This document shows, in pieces, positions 57,474 to 64,000 of a stretch of DNA of 64,000 nucleotides (position 1 is its first letter; the number at the start of each line of letters is the position of its first letter). The stretch is from Streptomyces sp. NBC_00568 (GTDB lineage Bacteria > Actinomycetota > Actinomycetes > Streptomycetales > Streptomycetaceae). Under the pieces are notes generated by a model. The model was given only the letters and a program-made list of their open reading frames with translations. It had not been told where the DNA came from and made no database searches. The DNA is taken from assembly GCF_026341855.1 (NCBI RefSeq), contig NZ_JAPENW010000001.1, positions 4,889,001-4,953,000 on the forward strand, given 5' to 3'. A program made the position numbers and the translations under genes.

Positions 57474-58118
57474 CTACCGGCGCAGCGCCGACGCCTCCCG
57501 CGCCAGTTCCTCCACCCGGCGCCAGTCCCGCGCGGCGATCGCGTCGGCCGGGAGCATCCAACTGCCGCCCACGCAGCCCACGTTGGGGAGTGCGAGGTAG
57601 TCCGGCGCGCACTCGGGGCCGATGCCGCCCGTCGGGCAGAACCGTGCCTGGGGGAGCGGCCCGGCGAGCGACTTCAGGTACGCCGTGCCGCCCGCCGCCT
57701 GTGCGGGGAAGAACTTCATCTCACGCACCCCCCGCTCCAGCAGCGCCACCACCTCCGAGGTGGTCGACACCCCCGGCAGGAACGGCACCCCGGACGCCTT
57801 CATCGCGTCGAGCAGCACGTCCGTCCAGCCGGGGCTGACCAGGAAGCGGGCCCCCGCCGCGACGGAATCCGCCACATGCTCCGGTGTCAGCACCGTGCCG
57901 GCGCCCACCACCGCGTCCGGCACCTCCGTCGCGATGGCCCGGATCGCTTCGAGCGCGGCCGGGGTCCGCAGCGTCACCTCGATCGCGGGCAGCCCGCCGG
58001 CGACCAGGGCCCGCGCCAACGGCACCGCGTCGGCGGCGTCCGCGACCACGACGACGGGGACGACGGGCGCGAGATCCAGGACGGAGGCATGCGGAGACGG
58101 GGGCAGCGGCGAGGTCAT
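57474..58118 (-). CDS. eda: 2-dehydro-3-deoxy-phosphogluconate (KDPG) aldolase
   Basis: The 214-aa TIM-barrel aldolase has VVVVADAADAVPLARALVAG, GLPAIEVTLRTPAALEAIR (catalytic Glu), AVVGAGTVLTPEHVADSVAA and the Schiff-base lysine in REMKFFPAQAAGGTAYLKSL. CPTGGIGPECAPDYLALPNV follows. It cleaves KDPG to pyruvate and glyceraldehyde-3-phosphate (Entner-Doudoroff), or an analogous sugar-acid intermediate. There is no edd or sugar-acid kinase beside it. An inverted pair of TTGCGCATGATGC operators sits 22 bp upstream. ATG 58118 is chosen since the longer frame would run across that operator. Confidence 0.88.
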   Translation of the reverse strand: MTSPLPPSPHASVLDLAPVVPVVVVADAADAVPLARALVAGGLPAIEVTLRTPAALEAIRAIATEVPDAVVGAGTVLTPEHVADSVAAGARFLVSPGWTDVLLDAMKASGVPFLPGVSTTSEVVALLERGVREMKFFPAQAAGGTAYLKSLAGPLPQARFCPTGGIGPECAPDYLALPNVGCVGGSWMLPADAIAARDWRRVEELAREASALRR

Positions 58119-58139
58119 GCCCACATCCTGCCCGGGGTC

Positions 58140-58173
58140 TGCATCATGCGCAAAGACCGTTGCGCATGATGCA
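58140..58173. promoter_or_regulatory. Double operator-like inverted repeat before the aldolase gene
   Basis: TGCATCATGCGCAA (58140-58153) and TTGCGCATGATGCA (58160-58173) are perfect 14-bp arms around AGACCG. Each arm reads TTGCGCATGATGCA in opposite orientation, and each is itself nearly symmetric, like sites for IclR or GntR repressors of sugar-acid pathways. Confidence 0.65.
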
Positions 58174-58179
58174 ACGCTG

Positions 58180-58286
58180 TCGAAAGGGGGTGGCCGAAGG
58201 GGGTGGCCGAAGGGGGTTGTCAAAAGGGGGGTGGTCGAAAGGGGGGTGGTCGAAGGGGGGGGCGAAAGGGGGGTGGCCGAAAGGGA
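58180..58286. repeat. G-rich direct repeats (about 14-15 bp units)
   Basis: Seven or so degenerate copies of a unit like CGAAAGGGGGGTGGC run from 58180 to 58286, with G-runs of five to eight in each. It lies between the divergently placed operator of eda and the end of yaaA. G-quadruplex formation is possible. Confidence 0.75.
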
Positions 58287-58308
58287 GTGTCCGAGCGTGG
58301 ATCGCCGC

Positions 58309-59109
58309 TCAGTGGATCTCCTTCACCACCACGTCGAGCGCCCACGGCCTGCCCGCCCTGCCGGGGGCCTCCGCCTCCACGGCGTACCCGAGGTCCCGCA
58401 GCGCCTCCACCAGCTCCGCCGGGCTCTTCGGCGCCGCGCCCGCGGTGAGCAGGCTACGGACGATCTTGCCCTTGGTCGCCTTGTTGAAGTGGCTGACGAC
58501 GGACCGTTTCTCGACCCCGTTCACCATCTGCGCGTGCAGCACCCGGACGGTCGCCGTCCGCCCAGCGACCTCCCCCTTGGGCTTCCACGCCGCCGTGTAC
58601 GCCGAGGACCGCAGGTCCAGCACGAGCCCGTCTCCCGCGGCCTCGGGGAGGGCGGTCGCCATCGGCGTACGCCAGTGCGCGCCCAGCGCTCCGAGGCCGG
58701 GCAGCTTCACGCCCATCGAGCAGCGGTACGAGGGGATGCGGTCGGTCACCCGCACCGCGCCCCACAGTCCGGAGAAGACCAGCAGCGAGCGGCCCGCGCG
58801 CCGCTTCGCGGGGGTGTCCAGCGAGGCCAGGTCCAGGGAGTCGTACAGGACCCCCGTGTAGATCTCCCCGGCCGGGCGCGCGCCCGCGGTCCGCAGTTCC
58901 GTGTTCTTCGCGATCTCGCCGCGCAGACCCTCGCTCAGCCCGAGCACCTCGCGGGCCTTCTCCTCGTCGGCCGCGCACAGCTCGACCAGCTCGTCGAGGA
59001 CCGCCTGGCGTGCCTCCGTGAGGCCGGGCAGGGACAGCGACTCCGTCTTGAGCGCGGTTCCCCGGCCGGAGGGGGCCTTGCCTTCGGAGGGCGGCAGCAG
59101 CACGAGCAC
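58309..59109 (-). CDS. yaaA: YaaA-family peroxide-stress protein
   Basis: The 266-aa protein opens MLVLLPPSEGKAPSGRG. It contains GLRGEIAKNTELRTAGARPAG-type wording, ARRAGRSLLVFSGLWGAVRV-like residues (here KRRAGRSLLVFSGLWGAV) and SSAYTAAWKPKGEVAGR. It ends ...RPWALDVVVKEIH. This is the DUF328/YaaA family. In E. coli YaaA lowers free iron during peroxide stress and binds DNA; the role here is inferred. The start is GTG 59109. Confidence 0.88.
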   Translation of the reverse strand: MLVLLPPSEGKAPSGRGTALKTESLSLPGLTEARQAVLDELVELCAADEEKAREVLGLSEGLRGEIAKNTELRTAGARPAGEIYTGVLYDSLDLASLDTPAKRRAGRSLLVFSGLWGAVRVTDRIPSYRCSMGVKLPGLGALGAHWRTPMATALPEAAGDGLVLDLRSSAYTAAWKPKGEVAGRTATVRVLHAQMVNGVEKRSVVSHFNKATKGKIVRSLLTAGAAPKSPAELVEALRDLGYAVEAEAPGRAGRPWALDVVVKEIH

Positions 59110-59380
59110 GGTTGGTTCTCCTCACGGTGGATATGGCCCGGCGCCAGCCTACGGGGTGCGACCGGGGCGCTTTCGCCGTCCGGCCGGTCCCTACCGAGCC
59201 TCGCCGTCCGGCCGGTCCCCACCGGGCCCCAGGTGCCCGGCCGGAGCCACGTCCGGGCACCCCGCCGGGCAGCCGCACGCCGCCGGGCAGCCGCACGCCG
59301 GCGTACCGCCGCTCCCGCCCCCGGACCCCCGGCCGCCCGCTCGGCGTGCTCAACGGTTGCCCCCGGCCTACGCTCGATCC
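59110..59380. other. Intergenic region with short direct repeats
   Basis: No gene is seen. An 18-bp element, GCCGGGCAGCCGCACGCC, occurs twice in a row at about 59264-59299. TACGCT lies 6 bases before the following ATG (59381), fitting a leaderless promoter for the nuclease gene. Confidence 0.4.
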
Positions 59381-60814
59381 ATGCCTCGCCGTCACGTCCG
59401 TGTCACCGGTGCACCGGAGGCTCCGCTGCGAGCCGCCCTCGGCGCTCTGCGGACCGAGCTCGGGGTGCCCGTGAGCTTCCCGGCCGAGGTCCTCGCGGAG
59501 GCCGGGAGGCCGCCCCGCCTGCCGTCGTACGACGCGACGGACATCCCCTTCTTCACCATCGACCCTCCGACGTCCGACGACCTCGACCAGGCGATGCACC
59601 TGTCGCGCCGCGAGCGGGGCGGCTACCGCGTCCGGTACGCCATCGCCGACGTCGCCGCCTTCGTGGCGCCCGGCGGAGCCCTGGACGCCGAGGCGCACCG
59701 ACGCGTGATGACCCTCTACTTCCCGGACGGGAAGATCCCCGTCCACCCGCCCCGGCTCTCCGAGGGCTCCGCGAGCCTCCTCCCGGACCAGACCTGCCCG
59801 GCCGTCCTGTGGACGATCGACCTCGACGCGGACGGCCGTACGGAGACGACCGGAGTCCGCCGCGCCCTGGTCCGCAGCCGCGCCAAGCTGGACTACGCGC
59901 ACGTGCAGCGGCAGATCGACGCGGGGACGGCGGAGGAACCGCTCGCCCTGCTCAAGGACGTCGGCACCCTGCGCGAGGGCCTGGAGATCGAGCGCGGCGG
60001 CATCTCGCTCAACGTGCCCGAGCAGGAGATCGTGGAGAAGGACGGGACGTACGAACTCGTCTACCGGGCCCCGCTGCCCGCCGACGGCTGGAACGCTCAG
60101 GTCTCCCTCCTCACCGGCATGGCGGCCGCCGACCTGATGCTCGCGCACGGCACGGGGGTGCTGCGGACGCTGCCCGCCGCGCCGGACGGGGCGGTCGGAC
60201 GGCTGCGCCGCACCGCGCGGGCCCTGCACATCGACTGGCCGCACCACGTCTCGTACGCGCAGCTCGTCCGCTCCCTCGACCCGCACCGGCCGCACCACGC
60301 GGCCTTCCTCCTGGAGTGCACGACGCTGCTGCGCGGCGCCGGGTACACCGTCTTCCGGGACGGGGCGCTCCCCGAGGTCACCGCGCATGCCGCCGTCGCC
60401 GCGCCCTACGCCCACTGCACAGCCCCGCTGCGCCGGCTCGTCGACCGCTACAGCTCGGAGATCTGCCTCGCGGCCGCCGCCGGTGAGCCGACTCCCGACT
60501 GGGTCCTCGAGGCCCTCGACGCCCTGCCCAAGGAGATGGCGGAGGGCAGCCGGCGCGCGGGCACCGTCGAGCGCGAGTGCGTCGACATCGTGGAGGCCGC
60601 GCTGCTCAAGGACCGGGTCGGCGACCTCTTCGAGGCCTGCGTGGTGGACGTACAGGAGCACGAACCCACGGTCGGCACCGTGCAGTTGGAGTCCCCGGCG
60701 GTCTTCGCCCGGATCGCGGGCGGCACGACGGACCTGCCGCTGGGCGAACGCCTGCGGGTCCGGCTCACCCAGGCGGACCCCGGAACGGCGAAGGTAGAGT
60801 TCGCGCCTGCCTGA
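59381..60814 (+). CDS. RNB-domain ribonuclease (RNase II/R-like, short form)
   Basis: The 477-aa protein is a stand-alone RNB catalytic domain. It has FFTIDPPTSDDLDQAMHLSR, with the metal-binding aspartates, YRVRYAIADVAAFVAPGGAL, RVMTLYFPDGKIPVHPPRLS, PLRRLVDRYSSEICLAAAAG and EAALLKDRVGDLFEACVVDV. It lacks the cold-shock and S1 domains of full-length RNase R, so it is the compact actinobacterial type. It degrades RNA 3' to 5'. ATG 59381 is close behind a TACGCT box and lacks a ribosome site, so the mRNA is probably leaderless. Confidence 0.88.
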   Translation: MPRRHVRVTGAPEAPLRAALGALRTELGVPVSFPAEVLAEAGRPPRLPSYDATDIPFFTIDPPTSDDLDQAMHLSRRERGGYRVRYAIADVAAFVAPGGALDAEAHRRVMTLYFPDGKIPVHPPRLSEGSASLLPDQTCPAVLWTIDLDADGRTETTGVRRALVRSRAKLDYAHVQRQIDAGTAEEPLALLKDVGTLREGLEIERGGISLNVPEQEIVEKDGTYELVYRAPLPADGWNAQVSLLTGMAAADLMLAHGTGVLRTLPAAPDGAVGRLRRTARALHIDWPHHVSYAQLVRSLDPHRPHHAAFLLECTTLLRGAGYTVFRDGALPEVTAHAAVAAPYAHCTAPLRRLVDRYSSEICLAAAAGEPTPDWVLEALDALPKEMAEGSRRAGTVERECVDIVEAALLKDRVGDLFEACVVDVQEHEPTVGTVQLESPAVFARIAGGTTDLPLGERLRVRLTQADPGTAKVEFAPA

Positions 60815-60852
60815 GCACGGCGACGAACCCGCCCGGTCCGTCGCCGAGTTCG

Positions 60853-60928
60853 CTTCCCTCCTCTCCCTGCCCCTTCCCTTCCTTTCCCTGCCTGCTCCCG
60901 CCTGCCTGCTCCCGCCTCCCCGCTCCCT
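60853..60928 (+). repeat. Homopyrimidine-rich tract with a 14-bp tandem repeat
   Basis: About 76 bp that are almost entirely C and T on the plus strand, including TGCCTGCTCCCGCC twice in tandem. It lies between the RNB nuclease gene and the AraC-type regulator. Such tracts can form triplexes or affect promoter geometry. Confidence 0.65.
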
Positions 60929-60955
60929 CACCTCGACCGATCTCCCCGGCGCGGC

Positions 60956-61966
60956 ATGGAAACGGGGGACACGCGTGTTGCCCTCGTAGCGGCGACCGGT
61001 GCCGCGGGAGAAGAGGTGGCGGCGGTGACACGGGCGACGGCGACTCCGGCCGGACCGGGAGACGCGATCACGGTGCTGAAGGGCGGGACGGCCGAGGTCG
61101 TACGGGGGACGGCGACCGCGGCCGTACGGCGTGGGCCGACGGCGGCCGTGAGGGAAGAGGCCCGTTGGACCCGGGCCACCCTCGGCCGGGACGGCCGGCC
61201 CCTGGACCTGCTGACCGCCCGCTTCGACCAGCACCGCTACGCACCGCACGCCCACGACGAGTTCACCATAGGCATCTGCGTCGGCGGCTCGGAGATCATC
61301 GACTACCGCGGCGGCCACATCCGGACCGGCCCGGGGTCCATCGTCGTGCTGGCCCCCGGCGAGATGCACACCGGCGGTCCCGCCGCCTGCGACGGCTACG
61401 CCTACCGGGCCCTGTACGCGGAGCCGTCCCTGCTCTCCGAGGCCGCCGTCGGCGGCCTCCCGCACTTCCGTGAACCCCTCCTCGACGACCCCGAACTCGC
61501 CGCCGCGTTGCGCTCCGCGCACACCGAACTGAGCGTCTGCCCCGACCCGCTGGAGGCCGAGTCCCGCTTCCCGTGGCTGCTGGCCGCGCTGGCCCGGCGC
61601 CACTCCACGGCCCGCCCCGACCGCGACGAGATCCCCGGCGCCGCACGTGTGGCCGACGCCGTACGGGACCGCCTGGCCGACGAACTCCAGGCCCCGCCCT
61701 CCCTCGCCTCCCTCGCCACGGACCTGGGCCTGTCCCGCTACCAGCTCCTGCGCGCCTTCCGTACGACCATGGGGATACCGCCGTACGCCTGGCTGGCCCA
61801 GCACCGGGTGCACCGGGCCCGCCGGCTCCTGGAGTCAGGACTGCGCCCCGCCGAGGTCGCCGGGCTCGTCGGCTTCGCGGACCAGGCGCATCTGACCCGC
61901 TGGTTCCGCCGCGTGCTGGGGGTGACACCGGCGGCGTACCGCGCGAGCGTCTTCCCGTCGCCGTAG
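60956..61966 (+). CDS. AraC-family transcriptional regulator (cupin + HTH)
   Basis: This is a protein of up to 336 aa. A cupin sensor, HRYAPHAHDEFTIGICVGGS then GSIVVLAPGEMHTGG, precedes two HTH motifs: SLASLATDLGLSRYQLLRAF and EVAGLVGFADQAHLTRWFRR, ending VLGVTPAAYRAS. It probably controls the EamA transporter gene that follows 93 bp later. The start is uncertain. ATG 60956 adds about 65 residues of Ala/Gly/Thr-rich sequence that has no counterpart in the family. GTG 61025 (after GAGGTGG) or GTG 61148 may be the true start. Confidence 0.85.
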   Translation: METGDTRVALVAATGAAGEEVAAVTRATATPAGPGDAITVLKGGTAEVVRGTATAAVRRGPTAAVREEARWTRATLGRDGRPLDLLTARFDQHRYAPHAHDEFTIGICVGGSEIIDYRGGHIRTGPGSIVVLAPGEMHTGGPAACDGYAYRALYAEPSLLSEAAVGGLPHFREPLLDDPELAAALRSAHTELSVCPDPLEAESRFPWLLAALARRHSTARPDRDEIPGAARVADAVRDRLADELQAPPSLASLATDLGLSRYQLLRAFRTTMGIPPYAWLAQHRVHRARRLLESGLRPAEVAGLVGFADQAHLTRWFRRVLGVTPAAYRASVFPSP

Positions 61967-62059
61967 CGCGGACCGGTCGTGCCGCCGCCCGGACCGGGCG
62001 GCCGTCGTAGCGCAACAGCGTTCAAGACGCCGCGCCGGGCGGCGGCCGAGACTGCCCCC

Positions 62060-63040
62060 ATGACTGCACGCGGCTGGTTCCTGTTCTCCCTGATGGGAGT
62101 GGTCTGGGGCATCCCCTACCTGATGATCAAAGTGGCGGTGGACGAGCTGTCCCCGTCGGTGGTGGTGTTCACGCGCTGTCTGATCGGCGCCGCGCTGCTG
62201 CTGCCCTTCGCGATCCGTCAGGGCGGCCTGACCCGGACCGTACGGGCCCACTGGCGCCCGATGCTGGCCTTCGCGTGCATCGAGATCATGGTCCCCTGGT
62301 GGACCCTGACGGACGCCGAACGCCATCTGTCCAGCTCCACCGCGGGCCTGCTGATCGCCGGGGTGCCGATCATCGGCGTGGCCGCGGCCCGGCTCTTCGG
62401 CGACACGGAACGACTCGGCACCCGCCGTGTCGCGGGCCTCGCCCTCGGCCTGAGCGGTGTCGCCGTCCTCACGGCCCCGCATCTGACCGGCGGCGACGCC
62501 CGGTCGCTCGTCGAGGTGCTGCTCACGGTCGTCGGCTACGCCACCGCGCCGGTCATCGCCGCCCGCCACCTCAAGGACGTGCCGTCACTCCACCTCACGG
62601 CCCCCTGCCTGGCCCTGGCGGCGCTGGTCTACGCCCCCGCGGCGGTCGTCACCCGGCCGGACGCGATCCCTTCCGGACAGGTCCTGGCCGCCCTCGCGGG
62701 CCTGGGCGTCGTCTGCACGGCCGTCGCCTTCGTGGCCTTCCTGGAACTGATCAAGGAAGCGGGCCCGACCCGGGCGACGGTCATCACCTACGTCAACCCG
62801 GCGGTCGCGGTCGCCGCGGGCGCGGTGTTCCTGGACGAACGCCTGACCGCCGGCATCCTCGCCGCCTTCGCCCTCATCCTGGCGGGCTCGGTACTGGCCA
62901 CGGCGACGGCCGGTCCTCGGCGGCGCCCCCGCCCGGTACCATGGTCGACACGGCAGACGAGCCGGGCGGACGGCCGCGTGGAGGTTCTTGTGGACCTTCC
63001 CGAGGAACGTCCGGGCTCCACAGGGCAGGGTGGTGGCTAA
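62060..63040 (+). CDS. EamA/DMT-superfamily transporter; 3' end overlaps rnpB
   Basis: The 326-aa protein has ten predicted helices: FLFSLMGVVWGIPYLMIKVA, RCLIGAALLLPFAIRQG and LTVVGYATAPVIAARHLKDV, then TRATVITYVNPAVAVAAGAV and FLDERLTAGILAAFALILAG. This is the drug/metabolite exporter family. The stop at 63040 lies about 90 bp inside the RNase P RNA gene. The last 30 residues or so (STRQTSRADGRVEVL onward) are therefore encoded by the rnpB 5' region and look disordered. ATG 62060 is preferred since the earlier frame adds no helix. Confidence 0.86.
   Translation: MTARGWFLFSLMGVVWGIPYLMIKVAVDELSPSVVVFTRCLIGAALLLPFAIRQGGLTRTVRAHWRPMLAFACIEIMVPWWTLTDAERHLSSSTAGLLIAGVPIIGVAAARLFGDTERLGTRRVAGLALGLSGVAVLTAPHLTGGDARSLVEVLLTVVGYATAPVIAARHLKDVPSLHLTAPCLALAALVYAPAAVVTRPDAIPSGQVLAALAGLGVVCTAVAFVAFLELIKEAGPTRATVITYVNPAVAVAAGAVFLDERLTAGILAAFALILAGSVLATATAGPRRRPRPVPWSTRQTSRADGRVEVLVDLPEERPGSTGQGGG
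62937..62942 (+). promoter_or_regulatory. Possible -10 box of rnpB inside the transporter gene
   Basis: TACCAT lies about 10 bp before the first base of the RNase P P1 helix (62952), a suitable spacing. No convincing -35 is seen. Confidence 0.35.
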
Positions 63041-63373
63041 CGGCCACCCGGGGTGACCCGCGGGACAGTGCCACAGAAAGTAGACCGCCGAGAACTCCGG
63101 TTCCCGGTAAGGGTGAAACGGTGGTGTAAGAGACCACCAGCGCCTGAGGCGACTCAGGCGGCTAGGTAAACCCCACCCGGAGCAAGGTCAAGAGGGGCCG
63201 CTTTCTCGGAAGAGAAGGTGGCCCTGCGCGGACGTTCGAGGGCTGCCCGCCCGAGTCCGCGGGTAGACCGCACGAGGCCGGCGGCAACGCCGGCCCTAGA
63301 TGGATGGCCGTCTCCCCGGCCGCCGCGAGGCGACCGGGCGACAGAACCCGGCGTACAGCCCGACTCGTCTGCC
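62952..63373 (+). ncRNA. rnpB: RNase P RNA (class A, actinobacterial)
   Basis: Its conserved landmarks appear in order: CGAGGAACGTCCGGGCTCCA (62999 on), GGTGGCTAACGGCCACCCGG, GGGACAGTGCCACAGAAA, GGTAAGGGTGAAACGGTGG, AGGTAAACCCCACC, GAGCAAGGTCAAGAGG, CGGGTAGACCGCACGAGGCC, CCCTAGATGGATGGCCGTC and GACAGAACCCGGCGTACAGC. P1 pairs GGCAGACGAG (62952-62961) with CTCGTCTGCC (63364-63373). It is about 422 nt, close to the S. bikiniensis RNA. It is the catalytic part of the ribozyme that trims tRNA 5' ends. Its 5' end overlaps the last codons of the EamA gene. Confidence 0.97.
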
Positions 63374-63376
63374 ATC

Positions 63377-63414
63377 AGGGCTCCGACCCGGTCCTACGAC
63401 CTGGCCGGAGCCCT
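63377..63414 (+). terminator. rnpB terminator hairpin
   Basis: AGGGCTCCG (63377-63385) and CGGAGCCCT (63406-63414) pair around an inner GGTC/GACC stem, starting 3 bp after P1. Confidence 0.7.
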
Positions 63415-63458
63415 TCGGCATGTCCGGGAGCGCCGGGTGCCCTCGGGTTCCCGCAAGC

Positions 63459-64000
63459 TCAGTTCGTGACCGTGAACCAGGTGGCGCGGGACTTCTTCCA
63501 CTCCGCGCGGGTGAGGTCCTTGGCCTCGGTGCCGTCGCCGTACAGGTCGGCGGAACCGTCGTCGGTGATCAGCTGGGCGCGGGCGCCGGACACCGTGAGG
63601 TCGGGGACGTCGACGATCGCCTCCCAGCCGCCGGGGTCCGAGGTGGGCAGGTCGAGGCGCTTGACCGGGGCGTGCCCCGCGACGCCGTCCCAGGAGTACA
63701 GGGCGTACGGGTCGGAGTTGTCGTCGGCGGCCCAGGAGCCGGCCACGATCAGGTACTGGTTCGACGCGTTCTTGCGGATGTCGCGGATCGCCAGGCCACC
63801 GAGGTCGAGTTCGACCGGCGTGCCGAAGGCGGCCGAGGTGCCGCTGCTCAGCACCTTGTCGAAGTTGGTGACCGGCACGATCAGAGCCTTGCCGCCGGGC
63901 ACCGCGGGGGCGAGCGGCGCGCGGAACCCGAGGTAGGCCGTGGTCGTCGAGCCCGGCGCGAACTCCAGGCCCTCCACGTTGAACCCGTCGATCTGCTTGG
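63459..64000 (-). CDS. Secreted DUF3616-like protein, C-terminal part (runs off window)
   Basis: The last about 180 codons of a leftward gene are visible. They contain FNVEGLEFAPGSTTTAYLG, LGGLAIRDIRKNASNQYLI, VAGSWAADDNSDPYALYSWD and GGWEAIVDVPDLT, ending KSRATWFTVTN. The alternation of beta strands resembles the DUF3616 / esterase-like phytase propeller families, but the N-terminus is missing. No function is assigned. It is convergent with rnpB. Confidence 0.6.
   Translation of the reverse strand, partial: KQIDGFNVEGLEFAPGSTTTAYLGFRAPLAPAVPGGKALIVPVTNFDKVLSSGTSAAFGTPVELDLGGLAIRDIRKNASNQYLIVAGSWAADDNSDPYALYSWDGVAGHAPVKRLDLPTSDPGGWEAIVDVPDLTVSGARAQLITDDGSADLYGDGTEAKDLTRAEWKKSRATWFTVTN

Overview
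The window is high-GC (about 70% or more) actinobacterial chromosome and reads as a Streptomyces core region. The evidence is GTG/TTG/CTG starts, tightly overlapping stop/start operons, an RNase HI-phosphatase fusion of the SCO2299 type, an SCO2322-family protein and an actinobacterial RNase P RNA. No integrase, transposase, tRNA, CRISPR array or prophage was seen, so this is vertically inherited backbone rather than an island.

Layout. 1-2.8 kb: the end of an MFS transporter gene and a GT87-PAP2 membrane fusion protein. 2.9-5.7 kb: a divergent CYP125-type P450 and a steroid-type thiolase. 5.8-10.5 kb: a DUF1275 protein, then an operon (RHH regulator, DUF4097 protein, DrrAB-like exporter) headed by a palindrome and a striking 10-bp-period repeat array. 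10.5-11.3 kb: a small secreted transglycosylase-like protein. 11.3-17.9 kb: a five-gene, fully overlapping operon behind a cobalamin riboswitch, encoding an ECF-type importer plus two surface proteins, one with a transcobalamin-like repeat fold. 18-22 kb: a kinase-like protein, a PP2C phosphatase and an NB-ARC-type ATPase. 22-25 kb: a metallo-hydrolase divergent from an aldehyde dehydrogenase and a 3Fe-4S ferredoxin. 25.3-29.6 kb: a KstR-like repressor divergent from a GT4/methyltransferase/alpha-barrel operon. 29.7-36.5 kb: mixed genes, including an F420-dependent oxidoreductase like Rv3520c, a cell-wall amidase and an MFS fused to a carboxypeptidase-regulatory domain. 36.7-40.4 kb: a FadE34-like double acyl-CoA dehydrogenase and an Ltp1-like thiolase. 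40.5-45.9 kb: an MFS and an ABC/two-component operon. 46.1-49.2 kb: a MaoC hydratase, a zinc alcohol dehydrogenase and an Hsd4A-like SDR. 49.3-64 kb: a repeat-rich protein, Nif3, a zinc-ribbon protein, RNase H/phosphatase, an XRE regulator with an MDR oxidoreductase, KDPG aldolase, YaaA, an RNB nuclease, an AraC regulator, an EamA transporter, rnpB and a partial secreted protein.

The main unifying theme is a dispersed sterol or steroid side-chain catabolic regulon. Genes resembling mycobacterial CYP125, FadA5, FadE34, Ltp1, Rv3538, Hsd4A and Rv3520c, plus a ferredoxin and an aldehyde dehydrogenase, sit in five separate transcription units. Their promoters carry 14-bp KstR-type sites (TNNAACNNGTTNNA), and the kstR-like gene carries one too. 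Independently, the same promoters carry a second 15-bp inverted repeat, CTGAY-N5-GTCAG or a one-base variant. Four loci have both kinds of site, the kstR promoter has only the first and the F420 oxidoreductase only the second. This suggests a two-repressor circuit. No ring-degradation genes are visible here, so the substrate is unresolved.

Other notable items are the decamer array beside the RHH gene, the possible split bacterial transcobalamin under B12 control, a pentapeptide-repeat extension on the ECF T subunit, rnpB overlapping the 3' end of a transporter gene, and a CTG start codon.
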